Position numbers and translations under genes: made by a program
Notes under the pieces: generated by a model
Database searches by the model: none
What the model saw: only the letters and a program-made list of their open reading frames with translations
Told to the model about the DNA's origin: nothing
Shown here: piece by piece, positions 44,768 through 53,872 of the stretch
Layout: every line of letters starts with the position of its first letter
Position numbering within the stretch: position 1 is the first letter of the stretch
NCBI GenBank assembly: GCA_002415785.1
Contig: DIAJ01000045.1
Span: forward strand, 1-64,000
Origin: Flavobacteriales bacterium UBA5081
Lineage (GTDB): Bacteria; Bacteroidota; Bacteroidia; Flavobacteriales_E; Vicingaceae
DNA length: 64,000 nt
Reading direction: 5' to 3'

Positions 44768-46180
44768 TTATTTTAGAGTCGAAGGACAAACGTAGTCCGT
44801 CGTAGGAATTGACTCAATTGTCCTCAAAACATCAAAACCACCTTCCACATTAATCATGTTGTGCATTCCTCTTGCCTTTAAAATTGAAGAGGCAATTACT
44901 GAGCGATAACCTCCTGCACAGTGAACATAAAATGAATCTTCAGTCGGTAGTTCAGCCAATCTTTCATTCAAAAAGTCCAAAGGAACATTTTCAGCATTTT
45001 CTACATGCTCTGCTTGATACTCCGAAGGTTTTCTAACATCAACTATTTTAATGTCTCCTTTTACATTTTCAGCGAATTGCTGTGGACTAACAGAGCTTAA
45101 TGTATCATACTCTTTTTGAACCTCTTTCCAAGAATTAAAACTCCCTTTTAAGAACCCTAATGTATTGTCAAAGCCAACTCTTGACAAACGTGTTACGGCC
45201 TCCTCTTCTCTACCTTCAGGAGCTACCAATAAAATGGCTTGCTCTACATCTGCAATTAATGCACCTACCCAAGGAGCAAAGTCGCCATCTAGTCCAATAA
45301 AAATTGATCTAGGGATATGCCCTTTAGCGAAATCAAATTCATTTCTTACATCTAAAACAATTGCACCTGTTTCATTAGCTGCTGCTTCAAATGCATCAGG
45401 ACTTAAAGCCTGAGTTCCTCTTTCTAAAATTTTATCAATGTCTTCATACCCTTCTTTATTCATGCGAACATTAGTGGGAAAATACTGTGGTGGAGGCATC
45501 AAGCCATCGGTAACTTCCTTAACAAACTCTTCTTTGGTCATGTCAGCTCGTAAAGCATAATTTACTTTTTTCTGATTTCCCAAAGTGTCAACCGTTTCTT
45601 TCATCATGTTTTTTCCACAAGCAGAACCCGCACCATGAGCAGGATATACAGTAACATCATCAGCCAAAGGCATAATTTTATTTCTTAAGCTGTCAAATAA
45701 AATACCCGCCAAGCCTTCTTGTGTCATGCTCGCAGCCTTTTGTGCCAAATCCGGGCGTCCAACATCACCTAAAAACAAAGTATCTCCGGTAAAAATCGCG
45801 TGGTCTTTACCATCTTTATCTTTTAATAAGTAAGTGGTACTTTCCATCGTATGCCCTGGAGTGTGAAGCGCCGTAATCGTAATATCACCCAATTGAAATA
45901 CTTGACCATCCTCAGCTATTAAGGCATCAAAAGTGGGGTTTGCATTTGGTCCATAAATGATTTCAGCCCCTGTTTGTTTGGCTAATGTAACATGACCACT
46001 TACAAAGTCTGCGTGAAAATGCGTTTCAAAAATGTACTTAATCTTTGCATTATCTTTTTCTGCTTTTTCAATATACGGTTTTACCTCACGCAAAGGGTCA
46101 ATAATCGCCACCTGTCCATTGCTCTCAATATAATAAGCTCCTTGAGCTAAACATCCGGTATATATTTGTTCTATTTTCAT
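44768..46180 (-). CDS. Persulfide dioxygenase-like MBL hydrolase fused to two rhodanese domains
   Basis: Multidomain sulfur-metabolism protein (470 residues). The N-terminal metallo-beta-lactamase domain (1-250) has THFHADFVSGH (H54, H56, D58, H63), HTPGHTMEST and FTGDTLFLGDVGRPD, the pattern of ETHE1-type persulfide dioxygenases that oxidise glutathione persulfide to sulfite. The first rhodanese domain (about 255-355) lacks the catalytic Cys (LLVAPEGREEE in the loop), whereas the second (about 365-465) keeps it in HCAGGYRS. It probably couples persulfide transfer and oxidation. It has its own promoter element. Confidence 0.9.
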   Translation of the reverse strand: MKIEQIYTGCLAQGAYYIESNGQVAIIDPLREVKPYIEKAEKDNAKIKYIFETHFHADFVSGHVTLAKQTGAEIIYGPNANPTFDALIAEDGQVFQLGDITITALHTPGHTMESTTYLLKDKDGKDHAIFTGDTLFLGDVGRPDLAQKAASMTQEGLAGILFDSLRNKIMPLADDVTVYPAHGAGSACGKNMMKETVDTLGNQKKVNYALRADMTKEEFVKEVTDGLMPPPQYFPTNVRMNKEGYEDIDKILERGTQALSPDAFEAAANETGAIVLDVRNEFDFAKGHIPRSIFIGLDGDFAPWVGALIADVEQAILLVAPEGREEEAVTRLSRVGFDNTLGFLKGSFNSWKEVQKEYDTLSSVSPQQFAENVKGDIKIVDVRKPSEYQAEHVENAENVPLDFLNERLAELPTEDSFYVHCAGGYRSVIASSILKARGMHNMINVEGGFDVLRTIESIPTTDYVCPSTLK

Positions 46181-46197
46181 ACAGTTTATTTTTTTGT

Positions 46198-46205
46198 CAA
46201 AATTA
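46198..46205 (-). promoter_or_regulatory. -7 promoter element TAATTTTG (minus strand)
   Basis: Exact TAnnTTTG match on the minus strand, 18 bases upstream of the ATG at 46180, suited to drive the persulfide dioxygenase-rhodanese gene. Confidence 0.55.
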
Positions 46206-46347
46206 AGCGCAAAGCTTCAACTTATCAGTAACAAAAGTTACTTCATTCATTTATTCTATGTGGAATCCAAATTTAGGAAAGTCATCAACTAAAATGAAGA
46301 TAAATGGACTAAAGTATTACTTAAATTAGCGTCTAATTTAAAATACT

Positions 46348-47469
46348 ATGAAACTGTTCCGAACATTTCTCGCTCTGCTAATTAGTACTTCTGCATTTGC
46401 CCAAGATTCAGTTAATATTATTGTTAGCAACAGGGTTAATTTTGAAACAGATTATAACAAAGAACAGGTTCTAGAAACCTATAGAAACTACCTAGCATCT
46501 AAACCCGATTCAATCTACGATAATCCTTACTGGAACCAAAAAGAAAAAAAAGCCTTTAAACAGTTTGACTTTAGCATTAAGTTTCTTTTACAAGGAATTG
46601 GTTCTAAAAATCTTTCCCTATACATGGATTTATATGTACTTACCATAGAGCCAAGTGGGTCTGAAAGATATACTTTGCGTGTTCAATATCAATTTAAAGG
46701 AGGGCTTAAAAGTGGAAGTAGCATTTGGTGTATTCACAAAGTAAATGCAATCAAAGAAGACAATAAATGGGTGCTTGAAAACTATTTTAATGAAGCTACT
46801 GAAAACTGGAAATCAACAAATCGTGGCTTAATAAACTATCACCACTCCCCTGACTATAAAGTTAATAACCATGAAGCAAATCGAGCGGCTAACTTTTTAG
46901 ACTCTCTGAAAAAAACATTTAACATTAATAAAGTTAATCATATTGATTACTATCTTACTAAGTCAGCAGATCAATTAGGCGAACTTTTAGGATTTGAATA
47001 TTTTTTTACTGGCTACACTACCGGAGTAACGGTTGCCCCAATTGGTAGAATTTACACCAGTGTCGGAGAATTTCACGCCCATGAACTGGTGCATTTGCTT
47101 CTGTATAATCAAGACATCAATCGCAACTTTTTTATTGAGGAAGGCATTGCCAGTTTTTTAGGAAGTAAGTTTCAATATCCTAAAAAATACAATGAAGAGC
47201 AAGAAAAGTTTCAGAATGATTTGATCAAAAAACCGAATTACACCATTGAAAATATTTATAGCTCTAAGCTTCCTTTTAATTCATACAATTACAAATACGC
47301 TTTTGGTGCAAGAATATGTGAATTAGTATATACAAAAAGGGGAATTGAGGGACTAAAGAGAATGTTAAACACCAATACAGTCAATGAAGAAGACTTTTTT
47401 AATTTTTTGAAAAAAGAACTCGCCATTTCAAGCAAAGAAGATCTAAAACAACTTCTGATTAAAGAGTAA
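46348..47469 (+). CDS. Secreted putative zinc metallopeptidase (HELVH)
   Basis: Exported protein of 373 residues with a signal peptide ending at AFAQ (residue 19). Its only recognisable motif is HAHELVHLLL (H245, E246, H249), with a downstream FFIEEGIASFLG (E264/E265) 15 residues after the second His. This is the gluzincin pattern HExxH...E of zinc metallopeptidases. The N-terminal 160 residues form a beta-rich module resembling an NTF2-like or lipocalin-type ligand domain. No T9SS domain. I do not recognise the family, and peptidase activity is inferred from the motif alone. Confidence 0.62.
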   Translation: MKLFRTFLALLISTSAFAQDSVNIIVSNRVNFETDYNKEQVLETYRNYLASKPDSIYDNPYWNQKEKKAFKQFDFSIKFLLQGIGSKNLSLYMDLYVLTIEPSGSERYTLRVQYQFKGGLKSGSSIWCIHKVNAIKEDNKWVLENYFNEATENWKSTNRGLINYHHSPDYKVNNHEANRAANFLDSLKKTFNINKVNHIDYYLTKSADQLGELLGFEYFFTGYTTGVTVAPIGRIYTSVGEFHAHELVHLLLYNQDINRNFFIEEGIASFLGSKFQYPKKYNEEQEKFQNDLIKKPNYTIENIYSSKLPFNSYNYKYAFGARICELVYTKRGIEGLKRMLNTNTVNEEDFFNFLKKELAISSKEDLKQLLIKE

Positions 47470-47608
47470 AAGCTAGACAAGTAAAGATTGTTTGAAAAAT
47501 GGACTGTGCAAAAATGAAGTTGTTTTGCACAATTGATTTATCATTATTCAAATTATGTCATTATTTGTCATTTTACTGATATGTTCTTTAAAAAGGCGGT
47601 ACTTTTCA

Positions 47609-47616
47609 TATTTTTG
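47609..47616 (+). promoter_or_regulatory. -7 promoter element TATTTTTG
   Basis: Exact TAnnTTTG match 23 bases upstream of the hutI start at 47640. It is the likely promoter of the hutI-hutG pair. Confidence 0.5.
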
Positions 47617-47639
47617 ATGTCAATTCAAAATCACTTCAC

Positions 47640-48878
47640 ATGCTCATCAAAAACATCAAAAAACTAATCCAAACACAAGATTTAAAAATGCCTATCAAAG
47701 GCACTAAAATGCAATTAATTCCATCTATTGACAATGCTTGGATTTTAACTGAAGACGATAAAATTAAATCGTTTGGCGAAATGAAAGACTGTCCTACAAT
47801 GGAAAACGAGCAAGTGATAGATGCCAATGGTAAATTGGTTTTGCCTACTTGGGTAGATTCACATACTCATTTAGTTTATGCTGCTCCTAGAGAAGAAGAA
47901 TTTGTGATGCGTTTAAAAGGAAAAAGCTATCAGGAAATTGCCGAAGCCGGTGGGGGTATTCTTAACTCTGCTAAAAAGCTGCAAGCAACTTCAGAGGAAG
48001 AGCTTTACGAATCGGCATGGAAACGACTACAGGAAGTTATTTCCATGGGAACCGGCGCCATAGAAATCAAAAGCGGTTATGGTTTAAGCCTTGAAGCTGA
48101 ACTAAAAATGCTTCGTGTTATCAAGAAATTAAAGGAAAACAGTCCTATTCCGATTAAAGCAACTTTTTTGGGAGCTCATGCTTTTCCGGCAAAATACAAA
48201 GAAAACCACCAAGCTTATATCGACTTAATTATAAATGAAATGCTCCCTCAAATTGCAAAAGAAGGTTTGGCGGATTACATCGATGCCTTTTGCGAGAAAG
48301 TGGCTTTTTCTGTAAAAGAAACCGAACAAATTATTAAAGCAGGAGCTCAATATGGTTTGAAGGCAAAAGTCCATACCAATCAATTCAACTGCATGGGAGG
48401 AATTGAACTTTGCGTAGCAAACAATGCACTTTCAGTAGATCATTTGGAGGTGATTAACGAAAATGAAATTGCTGCTTTAGAGAATTCTTACACAATTGCC
48501 ACACTTCTACCAACGGCTCCATTCTTTTTAAGCGATCCCTATCAACCAGCACGTCAAATTATTGATGCGAGAATTGCTACCGCATTGGCCTCTGACTACA
48601 ATCCCGGTTCTACTCCCTCCGGAAATATGAATTTTGTAATTTCTTTAGCCTGTATAAAACTTAAAATGACTCCTGAAGAAGCCATTAACGCTGCCACCGC
48701 AAACGGAGCATTTGCACTTGAAATGCAAAACGAAGTTGGCAGTATTGCAAAAGGGAAAAAAGCTAACCTAATCATTACAGAAGAAATCCCCTCTATGGGT
48801 TTTATGCCCTACTCTTTTGGCAGAAATCACATTGACCAAGTTATTATTAACGGAAAACAATTTAATTATGAACCTTAA
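47640..48878 (+). CDS. hutI: Imidazolonepropionase
   Basis: Metal-dependent amidohydrolase (412 residues), third step of histidine degradation: opens imidazolone-5-propionate to N-formimidoyl-L-glutamate. The metal-binding motif WVDSHTHLVYAAPREEEF follows the beta-sandwich N-terminus. Further evidence is RLKGKSYQEIAEAGGGI, AIEIKSGYGL, TFLGAHAFP, KVHTNQFN and SDYNPGSTPSGNM (conserved Asp). Length fits the family. It overlaps hutG by 11 bases. Confidence 0.95.
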   Translation: MLIKNIKKLIQTQDLKMPIKGTKMQLIPSIDNAWILTEDDKIKSFGEMKDCPTMENEQVIDANGKLVLPTWVDSHTHLVYAAPREEEFVMRLKGKSYQEIAEAGGGILNSAKKLQATSEEELYESAWKRLQEVISMGTGAIEIKSGYGLSLEAELKMLRVIKKLKENSPIPIKATFLGAHAFPAKYKENHQAYIDLIINEMLPQIAKEGLADYIDAFCEKVAFSVKETEQIIKAGAQYGLKAKVHTNQFNCMGGIELCVANNALSVDHLEVINENEIAALENSYTIATLLPTAPFFLSDPYQPARQIIDARIATALASDYNPGSTPSGNMNFVISLACIKLKMTPEEAINAATANGAFALEMQNEVGSIAKGKKANLIITEEIPSMGFMPYSFGRNHIDQVIINGKQFNYEP

Positions 48879-49872
48879 ATTAATTGAGAAAAGCGACCTT
48901 AAACGACTTACCGACCAAAGAGCCAGAGAAGTAAAAATTGGGGAAAGCATTCAAGCCGGTAGTGACTTTATTTTAGAAGATTTGGCGGATTCAACGGCTA
49001 CTTTTGTCATCTTAGGTATTCCGGAAAATGTGGGTCCTCGTGCTAATTGCGGACAAGGCGGAAGTGAAAGTGCTTGGGAGGCCTTTTTACCCAAGTTTTT
49101 GAATATTCAAGAAACAGATAAATTTAAAGGTGAAGATTTATTGCTGTTGGGTAGTTTAGATTGCAGTGAATTTAATGCATTGCCTTCAGATGATTTAGCT
49201 AGCCTAAGAAAAGCAGTAGCCGAGATTGACTATGTTGTGAGCGATTTAATCAAACTAATCGTTTCAGCAGGAAAAATCCCCATCATAATTGGCGGCGGGC
49301 ACAACAATGCTTACGGAGCAATTAAAGGAAGTTCCCAAGCATTCAATCAAGCCATCAACTGCATAAACTTGGATCCTCATGCCGATTACCGAACAACTGA
49401 AGGCAGACATTCCGGCAATGGATTTACTTATGCCAAAAATGAAGGCTACTTAGCGGACTACGCCGTGCTTGCATTACACGAAAATTACAACAGTGCTGCT
49501 ATGCTCCAACAAATGCAAGAAGATGGCGTTCACCACATATTCTTTGAAGATATTTTTCTGCGAAATAAGATTGATTACAGGCTTAGCATAAATCAAATGC
49601 TCGATTTGGTAAATGACCAAAAATATGGAGTAGAATTAGACTGTGATGCAATTCAGGATTTTCCTTCTTCAGCACAAACACCTTCGGGAATTTCTACGAA
49701 CGATGCTCGTTTATACCTTACAATCGCGGGAAGTTCTAAAAATGCTGTTTACTTGCACCTGCCGGAAGCCGCCCCTGCTTTAGTAAAAGGTTCAGCCCCT
49801 CAAGTTGGCAAATTACTGGCTTATTTAGTGAGTGATTTTGTGAAGGCGAAAAAGAGTTTTAGTGGAAGTTAA
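48868..49872 (+). CDS. hutG: Formimidoylglutamase (arginase family)
   Basis: Mn-dependent ureohydrolase-fold enzyme (334 residues) that hydrolyses N-formimidoyl-glutamate to glutamate and formamide. Metal ligands are visible in IIGGGHNNAYG, NLDPHADYR and GVELDCDAIQDFPSS. The ATG at 48868 (MNLKLIEKSDL) is chosen because it overlaps the hutI stop by 11 bases and starts at the family N-terminus; an ATG at 48817 would run through hutI. ftcD, encoding another enzyme acting on the same substrate, lies 3 kb downstream. Confidence 0.9.
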   Translation: MNLKLIEKSDLKRLTDQRAREVKIGESIQAGSDFILEDLADSTATFVILGIPENVGPRANCGQGGSESAWEAFLPKFLNIQETDKFKGEDLLLLGSLDCSEFNALPSDDLASLRKAVAEIDYVVSDLIKLIVSAGKIPIIIGGGHNNAYGAIKGSSQAFNQAINCINLDPHADYRTTEGRHSGNGFTYAKNEGYLADYAVLALHENYNSAAMLQQMQEDGVHHIFFEDIFLRNKIDYRLSINQMLDLVNDQKYGVELDCDAIQDFPSSAQTPSGISTNDARLYLTIAGSSKNAVYLHLPEAAPALVKGSAPQVGKLLAYLVSDFVKAKKSFSGS

Positions 49873-49934
49873 AAGTGGCTAAAGTTTGAAGTTGAATTTT
49901 TTATTGTACTTTAGTTTTCCATCATTCAATTTTT

Positions 49935-50855
49935 GTGGAAATACCAATTTATCATACCATTGCCGATTTTTTTGAAAAAGTGGGACAAACAATTCCCCAA
50001 GATACCACCTTTAGTATAATTCGGTTGCATGATTTATTTAAAGCTACTCCTTATCAGTCGGCGAAGTTTAAAACTGATTATTTCTCATTTATATTTATAA
50101 AAAGAGGAAGCGGCAATTACACTGTAGACAGTCATCAATTTAACGTAAAAGACAATTGCATCTATTTTACTAATCCCGGTCACATAAAGTCATTTTATGT
50201 AGATAGTTGCGAAAATGCCTATATGATCAATTTCACTGAAAGTTTTCTTTCTCAATACTTAAGCAAGTCGATATATGAAGATTATGATTTTCTTTTAGCT
50301 GAAACATTAGCTGCCAAAACGATGAGTAAAGAGCTATTTGACCAAATTTCTTTTTATTATAAACAAATTGAAAATGAAATTGCATATCCTGAAAAAGAAA
50401 AATTTAAAGTTGTTGCTTCTTTATTGGGAATAATATTCCAAAAATTAAAAACTCACTTATGGCCAAACTACAATGCGCTAGAAGAAGGTAAAAGAAGTTC
50501 GCAAATTGTTACAGAGTTTAAACAAATACTCGATGATTGTTTTAGGTTAAACAATGAATTTCAATGTAAAAACCCCTCTCCAAAGGTTGAATCATTTTCG
50601 ACTGAAATTGGGTTACATCCGAATTATTTAAGTTCTGTCATTAAATCTAAAACCGGAAGAACAATTAGCGATTGGGTAAATGAGCGAAGAATTTTGCTAG
50701 CAAAACTACTTTTAACTGAAGGTAATTTGACAACAAAGTTAGTAGCCTATGAACTTGAGTTCAATGAACCAACTCATTTTAGTCGATTCTTTAAAAAACA
50801 TTGTAAACAAACTCCCTCTGATTATGTGAGAAGCGTCAAAAGTGACATCCTTTAA
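49935..50855 (+). CDS. AraC-family transcriptional regulator
   Basis: Regulator of 306 residues with an N-terminal cupin-like sensing domain (KRGSGNYTVDSHQFNVKDNCIYFTNPGHI) and a C-terminal AraC/XylS double helix-turn-helix. The second helix-turn-helix (about 220-300) shows LHPNYLSSVIKSKTGRTISDWVNERRI and the closing AYELEFNEPTHFSRFFKKHCKQTPSDYV. The start codon is GTG at 49935; the next Met is deep in the sensing domain. It may control the genes that follow or something distant; nothing links it to hut genes beyond position. Confidence 0.9.
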   Translation: MEIPIYHTIADFFEKVGQTIPQDTTFSIIRLHDLFKATPYQSAKFKTDYFSFIFIKRGSGNYTVDSHQFNVKDNCIYFTNPGHIKSFYVDSCENAYMINFTESFLSQYLSKSIYEDYDFLLAETLAAKTMSKELFDQISFYYKQIENEIAYPEKEKFKVVASLLGIIFQKLKTHLWPNYNALEEGKRSSQIVTEFKQILDDCFRLNNEFQCKNPSPKVESFSTEIGLHPNYLSSVIKSKTGRTISDWVNERRILLAKLLLTEGNLTTKLVAYELEFNEPTHFSRFFKKHCKQTPSDYVRSVKSDIL

Positions 50856-50929
50856 TTTAGGTTCTAAAAGCTTAATAATTGGTTCATATCAAAGGGTCTT
50901 TTTATTACACCTTTGCATAAAAAAGTAAA

Positions 50930-51322
50930 ATGGATTTAGGAAGTATTGTAGAGGAATTTCTTAAGACATTAAAGCATAGAAAAAGTTTTGATGACTTACT
51001 TCCATTTTATCATAAAGACATTGAACAAGTTGAGTTTCCTAATTTACTCAGCTCTAAAAAAACTATTCGCTCTTTAAAGGAGCTAAAAATAGCTACCGAT
51101 AGAGGAGCTAAGCTGCTTCAAAGCGAACATTACCAAATAGTCAACAAATATATTTGTGATAGAGCTGTAATTGTAGAAGTTATTTGGTCGGGACGATTAT
51201 CACAGTCACTTGGCAAACTCAATGTTGGAGAAGAATTAAAAGCTTACTTTGCTCAATTCTATGAATTTGAAAACGGTAAAATAATTAAGCAAAGAAACTA
51301 CGATTGTTTTGAAATTTTTTAA
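50930..51322 (+). CDS. NTF2-like (SnoaL-type) small protein
   Basis: Cone-shaped NTF2-fold protein of 130 residues (EEFLKTLKHRKSFDDLLPFYHKDIEQVEFPN at the N-terminus, then a terminal strand KIIKQRNYDCFEIF). Such proteins act as ligand-binding domains, isomerases or have no known reaction. It follows the AraC regulator gene and precedes a dihydrofolate reductase-like gene; these may be a small locus under the regulator. Function unknown. Confidence 0.7.
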   Translation: MDLGSIVEEFLKTLKHRKSFDDLLPFYHKDIEQVEFPNLLSSKKTIRSLKELKIATDRGAKLLQSEHYQIVNKYICDRAVIVEVIWSGRLSQSLGKLNVGEELKAYFAQFYEFENGKIIKQRNYDCFEIF

Positions 51323-51395
51323 AAAGAATCTTCTTACAAAAAGAAGATAAAACAAAACATTTCTTTGATTTATTCTCATCAGGAATACAATAAGA

Positions 51396-51929
51396 ATGAA
51401 CAAAATAATTTATTATGTGGCTAGCTCAATAGATGGTTATATAAGTGGTTCTGAAAATGATGTTAGTCAGTTTGCTCAAAAGGGCGAAGCTGTTGAACAT
51501 TATTTTAAAGATTTGAAAGACTTCAAAACTGTAATCATGGGCAGGAGAACTTATGAAATGGGATACAAGTTTGGTTTAAAAGAAGGGCAAGCAGTTTACC
51601 CTACTATGAAACATTTTATTTTTTCGAATTCTTTAAAATTCAGAAAACCTAACCCAAAAGTTTGTGTTTGCCCCATTTCAATTGACAAAGTGAATGAAAT
51701 AAAAGCCAAGTCTGAGTCAAACATTTATTTATGCGGAGGTGGAGAGTTTTCCGGATGGTTACTAAAAAATGGTTTGGTAGATCAAATTAAATTAAAACTA
51801 AATCCTATTACTTTAGGCAGTGGTATTAAACTATTTGGTTCACTCTGCACAGTTAATCATTGGAAATTAAATAAATACAAGGCTTTTAAAGATGGGCTAA
51901 TGTTATTAACTTATAATAAACTAACATAA
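51396..51929 (+). CDS. Dihydrofolate reductase family protein (RibD C-terminal type)
   Basis: Protein of 177 residues with the RibD_C/DHFR fold: YYVASSIDGYISGSENDVSQF at the N-terminus, TVIMGRRTYEMGYKFG in the middle and IYLCGGGEFSGWLLKNGLVDQIKLKLNPITLGSGIKLF at the C-terminus. It presumably uses NAD(P)H; the substrate is unknown. It is not the housekeeping dihydrofolate reductase, which has a different N-terminus. Lies between the NTF2-like gene and a PIG-L gene. Confidence 0.85.
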   Translation: MNKIIYYVASSIDGYISGSENDVSQFAQKGEAVEHYFKDLKDFKTVIMGRRTYEMGYKFGLKEGQAVYPTMKHFIFSNSLKFRKPNPKVCVCPISIDKVNEIKAKSESNIYLCGGGEFSGWLLKNGLVDQIKLKLNPITLGSGIKLFGSLCTVNHWKLNKYKAFKDGLMLLTYNKLT

Positions 51930-51938
51930 AGTAGAATA

Positions 51939-52814
51939 ATGAAAAGATTAATTAGGTCAATAAAAATTATAGTTATTGCAGTTTTAATACTTCTTATAGC
52001 ACAAATTTTTTATTTCATTTATCTAAGTCCAACTGAAGAATATCCTAAAGATAATTATTTAGAAAATGCCCAAAACAAAACAGCTCTGATTGTAGTAGCT
52101 CACGATGATGACGCTTCTTTTTTTGCAGGAACAACGGCAAAATTAACCAAAGCCGGTTGGGACATTAATTTCATCACATTTTATTCAAAGCAATGGCGAG
52201 CTGAGGAATATGACATTCGAAAGCAAGAGATGAGAGAAGTTGCTGACTACCTAAGCTTTAAAAACTTATGGATGCATGACCTCCGAATCCGACATGAAAT
52301 CAATCCAAATGGCAAACCATGGATGCCGATGGAATACAAATACTATAAAGAAGAGTTTAATGTTGATAGCCTTTATCAACTTATTTCTACCGCTATACTG
52401 AAATCCAAACCTTCGGTAATCTTAATGTTAGATACCGTAATGGGTTTTTACGGGCATAATGACCACACTGTTGTAGGACAAGTCACTTATAATGCGGCTA
52501 AAAATATTAATGATTCAAATAAAATAATTGAACGCATTTATCAATACGTATGGCCACCATCTTATGCTGAAAAAGTAATGGGTGGTAAAGAAGTTTACGA
52601 AGCTGCAAAAAAGATATATAAAATTGAAGGAATGCCGAAGCCAACAGTTGAAATAGACATTTCTGATTATGCTGCGGAAAAGAAAAAAGTATTGGAACTT
52701 CATGCTTCCCAACAGCGCAACTTAACTAAATTGTTTTGGGCTTATAGCTACTATCCGGCTTGGCTATATTTTGGCATTTTTAATACAGAATATTTCAATT
52801 TGATTGAAATGTAA
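51939..52814 (+). CDS. PIG-L-family deacetylase
   Basis: Membrane-anchored zinc-dependent N-deacetylase-like protein (291 residues). An N-terminal helix (about 8-30) is followed by the PIG-L motif ALIVVAHDDDASFFAGTTAKL and, further on, GFYGHNDHTVVGQ with the third metal ligand. The first motif departs from the usual AHPDDE, with Asp for Pro and Ala for Glu, but keeps the His and Asp ligands. The family removes acetyl groups from GlcNAc-like moieties; the substrate here is not evident. It begins nine bases after the DHFR-like gene. Confidence 0.83.
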   Translation: MKRLIRSIKIIVIAVLILLIAQIFYFIYLSPTEEYPKDNYLENAQNKTALIVVAHDDDASFFAGTTAKLTKAGWDINFITFYSKQWRAEEYDIRKQEMREVADYLSFKNLWMHDLRIRHEINPNGKPWMPMEYKYYKEEFNVDSLYQLISTAILKSKPSVILMLDTVMGFYGHNDHTVVGQVTYNAAKNINDSNKIIERIYQYVWPPSYAEKVMGGKEVYEAAKKIYKIEGMPKPTVEIDISDYAAEKKKVLELHASQQRNLTKLFWAYSYYPAWLYFGIFNTEYFNLIEM

Positions 52815-52867
52815 TCTCACTATCATTTCGTAAGGTTTCTCATAATAGCTTTTCCTACCTTAGCAGC

Positions 52868-53872
52868 ATGAAACCAATCATTGAATGCGTGCCAAATTTC
52901 AGCGAAGGTCAAGATGAAACGACCATTGCTGCCATAGCTGCGGCTGTTAAAAGTGTTGAAGGAGTACAACTCTTGCACCAAGACAGTGGGAAGGCTGCCA
53001 ATCGAACGGTTTATACCTTTGCAGGTGAAGTTCAAGCAGTTTTTGAAGCAGCTTATCGTGCCATTGCTGTTGCGGTGGAAAAAATTGATATGCGCAAACA
53101 AAAGGGAGAGCACCCTAGAATTGGTGCTTGCGATGTTTGTCCATTTATCCCCATTTCGGGGATTAGTCTTAAAGAATTAGTTCCCTTAACAAGATCCTTT
53201 GCTGAAAAAGTGAGTCGCGATTTTAGAATTCCCATTTTCTTTTATGAGGAATCGGCAACTTCTAAAAAGAGAAAAAATCTGGCTTCACATCGTATCGGTC
53301 AGTACGAAGCACTGAGAGAAAGACTAAAAAATGGAAAATGGAAAAGCGACTTTGGTGAATACAATCCAAGCTTCGGCGGTTGTGTAATGGGTGTTAGAAA
53401 GTTTTTAGTCGCCTATAACATTAACCTAAACACTACTGATGCCCATATTGCTCAAGAAATAGCGTTTGATTTAAGGGAGCTGGGCAGACCAATAGGAAAG
53501 GAAAACGGAAAAACCATATATAAGCCGGGCAAGTTGAAAAATGTTAAAGCCATTGGTTGGTACATTAAAGATTTTGATCGTGCGCAAGTGTCTATAAACC
53601 TCACCGATTTTGAAAAAACGCCACTCCACATGGTTTATGAGCAATGTAAACTCATAGCCAATGTTTTTGGTGTAAAAGTTACCGGCTCTGAAGTAATTGG
53701 TCTGATTCCCAAAGCAGCACTTCTAAGCTGTGGTAAATTTTATCTAAAAGAAAAAGCAAATGCAACCGAAGAAGAGTACATACAGTCTGCTATAGAACAA
53801 TTAAACTTAGGCGAACTTAACAATTTTGATTATAAAAAGAGAATCATTGAATATGCTTTAATGCAAAAATAA
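52868..53872 (+). CDS. ftcD: Glutamate formimidoyltransferase
   Basis: Enzyme of 334 residues transferring the formimidoyl group of N-formimidoyl-glutamate to tetrahydrofolate, in histidine degradation. Both subdomains are present: IIECVPNFSEGQDETTIAAIA at the start, GEHPRIGACDVCPFIP, and ITGSEVIGLIPKAAL at the end. The cyclodeaminase domain of vertebrate FTCD is absent. Its substrate overlaps that of HutG, encoded 3 kb upstream. It overlaps the TPR-regulator gene by one base (TAATG). Confidence 0.92.
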   Translation: MKPIIECVPNFSEGQDETTIAAIAAAVKSVEGVQLLHQDSGKAANRTVYTFAGEVQAVFEAAYRAIAVAVEKIDMRKQKGEHPRIGACDVCPFIPISGISLKELVPLTRSFAEKVSRDFRIPIFFYEESATSKKRKNLASHRIGQYEALRERLKNGKWKSDFGEYNPSFGGCVMGVRKFLVAYNINLNTTDAHIAQEIAFDLRELGRPIGKENGKTIYKPGKLKNVKAIGWYIKDFDRAQVSINLTDFEKTPLHMVYEQCKLIANVFGVKVTGSEVIGLIPKAALLSCGKFYLKEKANATEEEYIQSAIEQLNLGELNNFDYKKRIIEYALMQK

